A stretch of DNA of 52,360 nt, taken from assembly GCA_002811675.1 (NCBI GenBank), contig PDIM01010272.1:101263-153622 (forward strand). The letters are read 5' to 3'. The DNA is from Ichthyosporea sp. XGB-2017a. Lineage: Eukaryota > Opisthokonta > Ichthyosporea. A model generated the notes under the pieces. The model was not told the DNA's origin. It saw nothing but the letters and a program-made list of their open reading frames with translations, and searched no databases. Shown piece after piece: positions 12,701 through 20,326 of this stretch. The first letter of the stretch is position 1; every line of letters starts with the position of its first letter. The position numbers were made by a program, and so were the translations under genes.

Positions 12701-13143
12701 TTCAAAAGCTTTAGGCTAGCAACAATAGTATTAATCTGCGAAGATTGAGCTCCAGGACAAACACTTTTCACTTCAGCTTTCATTGCGCTTTCATCGCACT
12801 GCTGAGAAACGTTATATAAATATAAGGCTATACTTTCATTGTCATCCGCACTTACATTCTCTCCATGTAACTGACTCACTTGACTAAGGTACTCCCTCAA
12901 CATCTTCTTCATTTGAGCAGCAGAATATTTTCCATTTTTCACTTCAGATGCCAGCGCTTGGACTTCACTCCAGCTAGGGACACTACCATTTCCATTTTCT
13001 TTACCAGGAACAGTCGATCTCTTCTTTTGGCGTTTCAGAGCTAGAGCACTCGCCAAGTCCCTATTTTCGTACTCAGGATAATTTCCTGATGCCTTGAGAA
13101 CCTCGCGAAGCCGATTAGAGATCCTCGGAAGCTGGCAGACCAT
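6787..13143 (-). CDS. ASCC3: ASCC3, two-cassette Ski2-like helicase
   Basis: This single uninterrupted exon encodes 2118 residues. ASCC3 is the helicase of the activating signal cointegrator complex, acting in alkylation repair and, with trigger factors, in splitting collided ribosomes. Both helicase cassettes are complete. The first has APTGAGKT (about 480), DEVH (593), SATLP and QIFGRAGRPQFD. The second has APTGSGKT (about 1327), DEIH (1432), STALANARDLADWL and QMMGRAGRPQFDD. Each is followed by a Sec63-like domain. Phrases such as VTTPEKWDVVTRKGTGD favour ASCC3 over the related spliceosomal helicase BRR2. I place the start at the ATG reading MVCQLPRIS; the frame stays open 47 codons upstream, but that stretch is T-rich leader with a generic hydrophobic translation. 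PIKfyve ends only 244 nt upstream on the same strand. Confidence 0.95.
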   Translation of the reverse strand: MVCQLPRISNRLREVLKASGNYPEYENRDLASALALKRQKKRSTVPGKENGNGSVPSWSEVQALASEVKNGKYSAAQMKKMLREYLSQVSQLHGENVSADDNESIALYLYNVSQQCDESAMKAEVKSVCPGAQSSQINTIVASLKLLKDGFSKCAFATSAAGSGDVFDYSDSLFGNNISLCFDGFFGNENKTLRRKKKKLSFKNNEDILGKTIIERRLSVKSYDSDWLRKMCFEDSSLWSTGIFSSPEECFNAIFDQLASNKPDEEVQLSMLDLLGFEHIEFINHFVQSRKNIVKSMTESTLEEDDGTYKKKPLDNFSFNSSNPSSPSRKRKGKKNIPIDEDSLSHEEYLKLKAASNSSRDYCPLPRDNSSLFDRQAYTQAPKLKHVYTSAVKGSVSGVVIGGAKVQLPEGTERKNFKAYEEVTIPPTSHLDATTKDNLVNISEFSELGRQGFKGFKTLNRIQSIVFETAYKSNENLLICAPTGAGKTNVAMMTILHEIENNVSNGVIQRDKFKIVYVAPMKALATEMVASFGKRLAPLGIVVKELTGDMQLTRTEIMNTQMIVTTPEKWDVVTRKGTGDTGLATLVKLLIIDEVHLLQDERGPVIEVLVARTLRQVESSQSMIRIVGLSATLPSYVDVANFLRVNVNSGLFFFDGSYRPVPLLTKYAGVKSKKNFQKLADMNEYCHNVVAEHVRNGHQVMVFVHSRNSTSASALAMHEIAQLQGTSGVFDCHDVEGFPLAEKAFASSKNKVLKELFPKGFAIHHAGMLRADRLLVEKWFHSGCIKVLFCTATLAWGVNLPAHAVVIKGTDVYDAKKGAFVDIGVLDIQQIFGRAGRPQFDTFGEGTLITSHAKLSHYISLMHNQIPIESQFMSRLTDNLNAEIALGTVANMDEAVQWLSYTYLHVRMCKNPMAYGIPYDEIETDPSLTARRHDMIAAAARSLDKTRMIRFDERTGYLSATDLGRTASNFYIKHETIELFNEKFKAYSGEENILNMISQSQEFDNIQVREDEMKELEKHYKEHTVMDAAGGAENAHGKVNILLQTFITKASIDTFSLVSDSNYVAQNSARILRALMEIAIKKGQSGASLRLLTLCLSLEKRLWSFEHPLRQFENIKPELMRKLEVNKVSVERIKDSSADEVGALVHHHRMGGFLKKMANTLPQLSVSAGVQPITRTVLRVHLTIKADFVWDDKVHGTLEPWWIWVEDANNEHMYHSEYFILHKKHWKEPHELVFTIPIFEPLPPQYFIRIHSDRWLGTENVTPLSFKHLILPQRHPPHTELLDLKPLPVTVLRNEIYQSLYPFSHFNPIQTQIFHTLYHTDSNVLLGAPTGSGKTIAAEISIFRAFNEWPKKKIVYIAPLKALVKERMKDWKPKFADFLGKKVVELTGDVSPDAKSLRECDVIVTTPEKWDGISRSWQSRNYVKDVCLVVIDEIHLLGADRGPVLEVIVSRMNFISSTTERKIRIVGLSTALANARDLADWLGIEKIGLFNFRPSVRPVPLEVHIAGFPGKHYCPRMATMNKPCYAAIMTHSPSKPCLIFVSSRRQTRLTALDIISYTAGAENPKQFLSLTDEELDSILLTIQDSSLKLTLNFGIGLHHAGLHENDRNIVEHLFATQKIQVLVATSTLAWGVNLPAHLVIVKGTEYFDGKTKMYVDYPITDVLQMMGRAGRPQFDDEGKAVILVQDVKKNFYKKFLYEPFPVESSLKNCLHNHINAEIVAGTISNRQGILEYLTWTYLFRRLYMNPSYYDLDGVDHEQVSKFLSDLIEKIIVDLEKANCIYLDEEGLKELAPKTLGIISSFYYLDYRTVGMFHSELKENCTIEDILKVLSDSAEFAELPVRHNEDLHNEELAKELPFAPPPNTFDSSHTKTFLLLQARLCRSKLPFSDYVTDTKSVLDQVFRVLQGMVDASADAGWLSTTLEVMVVCQMIVQAQWDCDPTVLQLPHITDEILPMLCQHKISSHLPEVVAMKPDQLRKVLIKLLQKKKVDEIMNALRKFPVIDVKYSINGRCVVGEECIFSIRLTKLQKGGSTSQNSKAFAKHMTKPIEEGWWVVIGDSLTSELFAMKKISMGSRKSISTNLSFQLDTPGESLLTVYLISDCYLGLDQQYVLSVNATSH

Positions 13144-13387
13144 TATGAATAGAAATATACTTAAGCCATAAACAAACAGGCATAAATAAATCAACACACC
13201 TGAAGCACGCCACACAGAAAAGCCACTTTGAAAAAAAAAAGAAATAGAACAAATGAAAAACAGAAGCGACAAGCCGCAGGCCATTGCGCCTTTATTTTTA
13301 TCATTTTACATTTATTTTCAGGGGTTATTTTGTACTTTTATTCCTTTTATTTGTCTTGCGTTTCTTTTTCTTTTTACTAAGCTAAAT

Positions 13388-16300
13388 TTACAGTTGTGAG
13401 TCAAGGCCCATCGTTGTCCACTTGTCAGGCACCATCATAAAGTATTTCTCCATTGCGTCTCGAAAGCGATACTTGTAGAACTCGGGGGAGGTTACAGTGG
13501 GCATTTTACCATGCCCACCAAGAATTCCAGTCGATTTCACCCAGGTTTCAAGCTTTTTGTCCCAAGTGAATGTCCGTATGTAGTCAATGATTCCGATTAC
13601 CAATTGTTTGTTTGTCTCATCTATACCTACCAAAAGAGAATAGTCCATTACTTGCAAGTTACACAAGAAAAGAGTGTCATTCCAGATACAACGCTTTAAA
13701 ACAGTTTTTGAATGAGGTCGCAAAAATAACGGTGACTCGTAAATAAACTCCAAAAGATTCTCATCCATCAGGACATCATTACCATTTCCCGAAGACTGCA
13801 CATAACGGCTTCTCATAGACCCTTTCAAGTCAAAAATACGCGAAATTTTTCTGCCATAAAAGAGATTTTCCATAACTAACACGTGCTGCATATGCCTACC
13901 AGTTGATCGTCCATTCTTGAACGATATGCGATAAACACCTAAGATTTTAGCCAATACAGAGGGCTGCTTTGTGCGAATATTATTCATTGTGTACTCAAAG
14001 TATTCATTACCGAAATCAAGAAAGCTTTGCACTTCTAGTCTGGACATTTCCTTCATAATAAACCTATCGTCAGCCATTTTGCTAAAGGCAGAGCCAGACT
14101 TTCCCCCTGTCGTTTGCCATTTCATACTCTTAGACAATGAGAGCAAAAACGCATCCTCAGAACCTTCTAGGCAAAGGCTTCTGAGCTTCGCAAACTCTGA
14201 AGCATAATACACTCTGCACATAAAGTTGGTCCTTCCGTCTGAAAATTCGCAGAGAAAATCCCTTTCCCTTTCTACCTTCAATGGCGCAATTTCAGCATGA
14301 GTTTCTTCAAGTTCTACCGAATGCAAAATACTCTTATCTTCACAATAAATCTTAGGGCCATCAAAAAATACATCCATCACTTCTTCCTCACTTCGCTGCC
14401 CGGCTTGTATTTCAGAGGACCTATCAACATTTCTCCCTTGAAGAGCTATTTCTTCGCCATCATCCATCTGACTGCTCACACCTGAAAGGTGACCAGTTTT
14501 AATGTAGTCCCAATACTGACTACTACCCAAAGCCCACGCAACGATCGTCGATGGCTCTTTTTCGTTAATATAAACAACGCTATGGGAATCCATAGAAAAG
14601 GAATAATGTTCCTCGGGAGGAAAAGGGGCTGCTATTGTAACACTTACTTGGTCATTTGAGCTACCCGGGAAAAAGTTTGTAAATGTCTTAACCCATGCAT
14701 CTTTTTTCTCACTCAAGCTACTCGTTTCCTTTTCTTTCCCACTAATATTCGCATTTGAACTGGAAGGGCTAATTCCTTGAAAACTAGGATATGGCCCATT
14801 TTCAGGTATGGTCATCATTGAATCTTTCGCTGGCGGAGAAGCAGACAAACTTGCGAAGCCCGCGGAAAGGCCCGTTCCGCCCTCCAGAGGTTTCACAACT
14901 TTATCAGCGTCAACTTGTATACTGTTCTTATGTTCTTTCACAATATTATCAACAGTGTTCAGCAAAGATTGAGCACTTCTTTCTCCACCATTCTCGCCTG
15001 AAAAGCTCTGACCTCTACCTACTGGCAAAGTAAGAACATCACCTGTGTGTGTACGGACATTAAGTAAATCATCATATTTAGGTGCAGAAGAAGTATCACT
15101 ATTTCGTGAAGATATCGATGCTTGCCTTGAGACTGACGCCTTGTAAAAGCCTATAGATTTTTCAGGTGACGTTGAAAGTCGTGGTTCACAAGTTATAACA
15201 TCGTCTGACTCTTCTTCCTCTTTTATCTTCGCCTCTTCCGATGCATCTTCATCTTGAAAAAAAATAAATTCGGAGCTATCATAGGTTGAGTTACTATCTT
15301 CAGAGCGGGCATCTACCATAAATTGAGTAATGGAATCGAGATTGTCATTGACATCCTTAACGTCTTTCAAATCATCATCAATAACATCTTCTGAAAGGCC
15401 ATAAACATCACCATCACTTTTGCTTATGTGAATGGGTCTTCTATTTGAATCTCCTTTCAAGCTTTCCATTGACACAATATAGGGAAGATCTTGAAGACTT
15501 TCGTACTCTGAGCAAATGCTGTCACTTCTTTTTACATCAATAACAGGATTTGGCAAAGCTCCGCTACTATAGCTACGGGACATTCCTCTTAACCTACGAA
15601 AGCTATCGCTACTTTTACGCTCCATACCTCCTGAATGCAGAGAGGTCCCTTTAGTTGGAGAAGATCCTAGATTCGGTCGTACTACGGAGCACACAGGCCC
15701 TGAAAAAATCGGAATTCCCTCCGGATCAAAGGCCACATCTCTTTCTGTAGAGCCAATACTGCTTATGCTCATTTTTTTCTCCTTTTCCACTACTTTAGCA
15801 GGAACTTCAGAATCTTTGTCGTCTATTTTAACTTCTTCAATTTCGGGCATTCTACGTATCATCCCTCCATTGACCGAGCTAAAGGGCAGTGGAACTGATA
15901 AAGCCCGAACATTTCTCTTCGGCTTATCATTTGTAACAAATTCTTGTGAGATATTTTCAAATATTATTTGCCATGCCCTTTCCGCAGCAGATAGCCACAC
16001 TTTCAAAACATTAATGTCCTTCACAATTTTCAGACCTATCTTTGATGACAAATGAGAAGCTCTTTCGGGGGACAAAATACGATCTATTCTGCTCTTTACC
16101 TGTTTGAACTTCTCCAAGAACACAACTTTTTCTTTCGTATGCCTCATCTTAACATCCGATAACTGCTCCAGTCCATTTTGAACATCAGCTCCACTGTCAA
16201 CTCCAGAAGAGTTAAGCTTGCTTTCTAAAGCCATTAAATTTTCAAATATTTCAGAATACATTATACGAAATTTCTCTTTCACTGATGAAATACCCTTTCT

Positions 16301-19300
16301 CCAAATATCCATTTCCATTGTCCAGTCAGTTCTTTTAAGATGACGGGAAGGAACAACAATTTCAAGTAGGTCAATTTCATCATACTCGAAGTGGACAGTA
16401 AGCTGCTGAAAGCCAAAGTATCTCACATGGTCCCTGTGAAGAAGGTGTGAGCATGTCTCATTTCTACATACGTACGACGATCCATAGAATGATAACTCTA
16501 AAAATTTGGCAAATGACATACACCATGTTTCGTTCGACATCGGTACAACAGGGGTAACCTGCCTGCATCTTTTACACCAACTCCACATAAGCATTACATC
16601 TTTAAACTCAGGGATCGCAGCCCTAAATTCCTCCATGCCGACATTGACTCTTGCCATCCCATGAATATAACTCCTGCTGTGCCTTGTCATGGGTTCCGTG
16701 CAGTTAGCATCGGAGCATGGGAAAGAAGAGTTAAAACAGAAGTTATCTAGATACTGGCCCAATGTCATATCATTTTCCCCGTAATAGGCAATGGTGATTA
16801 AGCGTGGTGGGACGCATGGAGTTGGCGAAGAACTACTGTGGCTTGAAAATAGAATTCGAATAGACTGATGAGCCTCAGGACAGAGGCAATCAGACATTTC
16901 TAATCGAATTTTATCAATTTTTTCCGCCTTTCCGGTAAACTGGTTGAAAGGATCATTTGAAATTTCACTTTCCTCATTACCCTGAGACGAGCTCGACAAC
17001 ATTGGAGAAACACCTGCTTCTATATGTTCCTTCAGTCTTGCGGGAGAAAGAGCGATGCTCGAATCACTCTTGTGCACAGTCCTTCTTCCAGGTGCTGGTG
17101 CGGATTTCCCTAGCACCTTTTCCAGCTTTCCCGTTTCCATTTTTTGTTTCACTAAATGTTGCTCAATTAGCTTACCTTTCATAACACGGAAATCAGCTCG
17201 CATTTCCTTTGACGCAATATCATTTTCCGACAAGGCCGAAGACCAATACAAGACGTCACTGACATATTCGCGTGACGGAGCATCTATTCCTTCTCTAGTG
17301 TATAAATAGGGCATAGGATATCTCACAGAAAATGTACAGGACAAACACACGTTGATGAATGCGTCGTAAAACTGGGTTGCGGCTTTAGTATACAGTTTGT
17401 GGATGGCATTTTCGCCTGAGTTGGTCACCGGTGGCGATATACAGTCAGGGTTTTCTGCCTGACCATTTACATACACCGCATATTCGTCAACAATAAAAGC
17501 ATTTTCCAGTCGACACCCATGCAATATATGAATCATAAATCTAGTTATGTTCTTAACCTTTGCTAAATCACTAAGGGAAGCCCCGCGCAGGGTAAGCGTG
17601 CAACCCAATTGAGGGGGGCATCCTTCAAAATAAACCAGCGTATTCCTCTTCCCCGGTTGCAGCTCGGCACTTTTAAAGCTCGATACATAGAAAGACCCAC
17701 ATGTACCTAAGACAGGATTTAAGTTCAATTTATCTAAGGACACGAGTATCTCAGCACCTGTACATCTGGATATAGACTTCATCATTTTAGGTTTCACGTT
17801 CAAAAGAAGCGTAATTCCCGCTTCCAATAAAAGCTCTTGAGCTATACGGCTAACAGTTTTTTCCACTACAAGAATGTCAGGTTTGTAAAAGGCTATTTTA
17901 GACACCAATATTCGTAAATACTCTCGTTCCTGCAAAACAAGTGGATCAAATGACGCCAACTGGTTTTCAATCCTCTGATATTCAATCGCACACGACAGAA
18001 TCAAAATCCTTGGATTGGCGACTTTGCGGGCCATCTTTTTGTGGGCAACATTTTTGGTGAATGCAACCCCACTAACATAATCTGAGCTCTGCATGTGCCC
18101 TCCAGGAATTTTTTTAATTTTAACATATTCTCGAATATCAATACTATCCCCCATTCTGATATTTGGCGACACATTTTCACAAACCCTCAAAATCAAACCA
18201 AATATTACATCACACCATTCAGCACCCAAACCACCTTTGCTTAACAACTGGTTAAGCATTCGTCGAACATGTTTCTCAGACCTTGAATTCAAATCTTCTC
18301 GAGACTCAGTGTCAAGAGCATTAAAGCCAGAGCCTTCAAAGACACACTTTTTAGAAGCATCCTTTCCAGCAGCGCTCCCTTGCTGTAAAGCACACCTGAT
18401 ATTATTTAAGTGCTCATGAGCTTTCTCTAATCGCCTATGTCGTGACTTTAAAATTTGACTATGTAACTTCGACATTGCATTGTGACCTGCGTTTGTTTCG
18501 TTGTCTTCTTCATTCGAGCTAAGAGCAGCGAGTTGCTCATAAGACAGATTCATTATGTTTGCCTCCCCCAGAGGCAACAGTAAGCTCTCCCTCGACCCTA
18601 ACTTAAACAGAGCACTGTCAGATGTACTATGCTTCAACCCCGATGAATACCCAGCAGAGCTTTGCTCTTCATCGTTTTCATTGCCCTCTTTCAAAATTAA
18701 ATTTCGACTGGTTTCCTCATTATTGAATCGAAACAAAGCATATTCATCCCGGAAAATCACTTCATCAAACGAAACGTGTTCAATTAGCCCAGCATCAAGC
18801 ATTGCCTGACCAATGTCAGTTGCGATTCTCCTGTTAGGTGCTCTATTAGTCAGCACGAGAGTGTCTACTAGCTCACTAGCCACAAACGAGTTCTCAAATG
18901 TCGTTAACCTGTCTCTGTGATCTTTTACAGCTAACCCAGAAGACTGATCTTGAAGTTTCTTGGACAGGTTCCTGTTAATAACTACCCCATTCAGGACCTG
19001 TGGACTATAGCTCCCTAGCCGACTAAATGAGTCGCTGGCGAAGCTGGCTACACTGCTCACCCCCTTTTTATGCTTTCCTTTCTTCAGGCCCGCCGACTGA
19101 GTGGTATCTTCTTCACTTACCATACTCGAAGGCCTAGTAGAGTCTCCACCTTCTGATCCTTCTGAGTATTTTTTCACGACATTTAAGCAATAATTACAAA
19201 CTCGTAAGTCACCACTTCTCCCAAAAATACCCCCATCAACATATTCGTTGCAACACTTCCAGCAGAAAATCTGCCCACAAATCCTACAATGATGCTTTCG

Positions 19301-19834
19301 CTTGAACGTTGAAAACGTTGCTCCACAATCATAGCATTCTTTGCAGTTGGAATCCGGCATCCAGAATTGTTTTGAAACCTTTGACTGATCTCCAATGGTC
19401 TTAAGTCTCTTCAACACAGTAGTGATGGTACGCTTTGGAGGAATAAGTTTCTGAGCTGAATTGGTTCTATTCCTCACATCCAGTTCAGAATAAGTATCAT
19501 ACGCCATTCTTGTCAAAATAGATGAGCTTGATTTAAGCTCGGTGGAGCCACCAGCCACATTTTCTGGCTGTTGTGGGAGCAATTCAGATGGTTCTATGGA
19601 AGTGTCGTTGTCTATTCTCTGTCCTGCAGAGCTTGTAGAACTACCCTCACCTATACTTGCATCTTTTCCAGACCCCAAAATCACGCTGTCGTTTGGAGAA
19701 TATGTTCTTCCAAGTCCGAATATAGTGGTCAAGGAAAATAATCTGCTATCACTTTGTTCTGGTGAAAGTGGATCAAACGATGTTAGTTCGTTTTTGTTAG
19801 TCTGCTCGCTCCTAATTTGCTTCCCTTTATCCAT
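13388..19834 (-). CDS. PIKFYVE: PIKfyve/Fab1 phosphatidylinositol 3-phosphate 5-kinase
   Basis: A single exon encodes 2148 residues. The enzyme phosphorylates PI3P to PI(3,5)P2 on endosomes and lysosomes, working with VAC14 and FIG4. Domains in order are: FYVE (about 156-222) with the PI3P-binding RKHHCRICG motif and four CxxC pairs; DEP (about 310-372); a chaperonin-like Fab1/TCP1 domain (about 590-860) beginning SSDYVSGVAFTKNV; a Cys-rich conserved region (about 1060-1200); a long Ser/Glu-rich linker; and the C-terminal lipid kinase (about 1850-2145) with FDLKGSMRSRYV, MDYSLLVG (near 2062) and IIDYIRTFTWDKKLE. The DEP domain is typical of animal and amoebozoan orthologues and absent from yeast Fab1. 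Absence of introns in so long a gene is unusual for an animal. The start MDKGKQIRSE is the first in-frame ATG. Confidence 0.96.
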   Translation of the reverse strand: MDKGKQIRSEQTNKNELTSFDPLSPEQSDSRLFSLTTIFGLGRTYSPNDSVILGSGKDASIGEGSSTSSAGQRIDNDTSIEPSELLPQQPENVAGGSTELKSSSSILTRMAYDTYSELDVRNRTNSAQKLIPPKRTITTVLKRLKTIGDQSKVSKQFWMPDSNCKECYDCGATFSTFKRKHHCRICGQIFCWKCCNEYVDGGIFGRSGDLRVCNYCLNVVKKYSEGSEGGDSTRPSSMVSEEDTTQSAGLKKGKHKKGVSSVASFASDSFSRLGSYSPQVLNGVVINRNLSKKLQDQSSGLAVKDHRDRLTTFENSFVASELVDTLVLTNRAPNRRIATDIGQAMLDAGLIEHVSFDEVIFRDEYALFRFNNEETSRNLILKEGNENDEEQSSAGYSSGLKHSTSDSALFKLGSRESLLLPLGEANIMNLSYEQLAALSSNEEDNETNAGHNAMSKLHSQILKSRHRRLEKAHEHLNNIRCALQQGSAAGKDASKKCVFEGSGFNALDTESREDLNSRSEKHVRRMLNQLLSKGGLGAEWCDVIFGLILRVCENVSPNIRMGDSIDIREYVKIKKIPGGHMQSSDYVSGVAFTKNVAHKKMARKVANPRILILSCAIEYQRIENQLASFDPLVLQEREYLRILVSKIAFYKPDILVVEKTVSRIAQELLLEAGITLLLNVKPKMMKSISRCTGAEILVSLDKLNLNPVLGTCGSFYVSSFKSAELQPGKRNTLVYFEGCPPQLGCTLTLRGASLSDLAKVKNITRFMIHILHGCRLENAFIVDEYAVYVNGQAENPDCISPPVTNSGENAIHKLYTKAATQFYDAFINVCLSCTFSVRYPMPYLYTREGIDAPSREYVSDVLYWSSALSENDIASKEMRADFRVMKGKLIEQHLVKQKMETGKLEKVLGKSAPAPGRRTVHKSDSSIALSPARLKEHIEAGVSPMLSSSSQGNEESEISNDPFNQFTGKAEKIDKIRLEMSDCLCPEAHQSIRILFSSHSSSSPTPCVPPRLITIAYYGENDMTLGQYLDNFCFNSSFPCSDANCTEPMTRHSRSYIHGMARVNVGMEEFRAAIPEFKDVMLMWSWCKRCRQVTPVVPMSNETWCMSFAKFLELSFYGSSYVCRNETCSHLLHRDHVRYFGFQQLTVHFEYDEIDLLEIVVPSRHLKRTDWTMEMDIWRKGISSVKEKFRIMYSEIFENLMALESKLNSSGVDSGADVQNGLEQLSDVKMRHTKEKVVFLEKFKQVKSRIDRILSPERASHLSSKIGLKIVKDINVLKVWLSAAERAWQIIFENISQEFVTNDKPKRNVRALSVPLPFSSVNGGMIRRMPEIEEVKIDDKDSEVPAKVVEKEKKMSISSIGSTERDVAFDPEGIPIFSGPVCSVVRPNLGSSPTKGTSLHSGGMERKSSDSFRRLRGMSRSYSSGALPNPVIDVKRSDSICSEYESLQDLPYIVSMESLKGDSNRRPIHISKSDGDVYGLSEDVIDDDLKDVKDVNDNLDSITQFMVDARSEDSNSTYDSSEFIFFQDEDASEEAKIKEEEESDDVITCEPRLSTSPEKSIGFYKASVSRQASISSRNSDTSSAPKYDDLLNVRTHTGDVLTLPVGRGQSFSGENGGERSAQSLLNTVDNIVKEHKNSIQVDADKVVKPLEGGTGLSAGFASLSASPPAKDSMMTIPENGPYPSFQGISPSSSNANISGKEKETSSLSEKKDAWVKTFTNFFPGSSNDQVSVTIAAPFPPEEHYSFSMDSHSVVYINEKEPSTIVAWALGSSQYWDYIKTGHLSGVSSQMDDGEEIALQGRNVDRSSEIQAGQRSEEEVMDVFFDGPKIYCEDKSILHSVELEETHAEIAPLKVERERDFLCEFSDGRTNFMCRVYYASEFAKLRSLCLEGSEDAFLLSLSKSMKWQTTGGKSGSAFSKMADDRFIMKEMSRLEVQSFLDFGNEYFEYTMNNIRTKQPSVLAKILGVYRISFKNGRSTGRHMQHVLVMENLFYGRKISRIFDLKGSMRSRYVQSSGNGNDVLMDENLLEFIYESPLFLRPHSKTVLKRCIWNDTLFLCNLQVMDYSLLVGIDETNKQLVIGIIDYIRTFTWDKKLETWVKSTGILGGHGKMPTVTSPEFYKYRFRDAMEKYFMMVPDKWTTMGLDSQL

Positions 19835-20326
19835 ATTTACTCAGATGTGTTCAAACCAGTTTATGCATATATATATTTACAAATCTCTTCACCCCTCCCT
19901 ATTTTCTCACCCACCCGAAAAGTAATTTCACAAAAAAAAACAAAAAAAAAACACAGACTCCCGTTTAACCTTTCAGGATTGCTGAGCACTTTAACCCTAT
20001 TAATCCATTATTCTCTTTCAAATAAGGACTATCAAATCAACACTCATGGAAAAACAACATCATGAACCACAAAAGCGCATAGACTACGCAATCACAAAAA
20101 AAAAACTCAAAAAACGAAAAACAAATCACCTTCCCATTTCCCAGTTGGCGATACAAAGGTAAAATGAAAAAAATAAAAAATTAAAACAAGTCGCCAGTCT
20201 GCTGGGCCGCTGGCGGGTCTCCCTGTCTCTGCTGGTGGCTGTGGCGGCGAGGACTTTTTTTCTTTTTTGCGTTTTTGTTTTTCTTTGTTTAAGTTGCACG
20301 CAACGGTTAAATTTTCAAAGTGGATT
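19835..20326. promoter_or_regulatory. Divergent PIKfyve/UNC-45 intergenic region
   Basis: These 492 nt carry the promoters of both flanking genes. The DNA is AT-rich with A-runs (19930-19950, 20095-20120) and a run of TA dinucleotides near 19866-19876. I searched the plus strand here for an exon that could encode the missing TPR domain of UNC-45 and found none. The frame upstream of the chosen ATG opens only at 20267, in T-rich sequence. Confidence 0.4.

Noticed and set aside
13144..13284. Extending ASCC3 to an upstream hydrophobic N-terminus
   Set aside because: The sequence is T-rich leader on the coding strand, which yields Phe/Leu codons and few stops by composition. The family block begins shortly after the later ATG.
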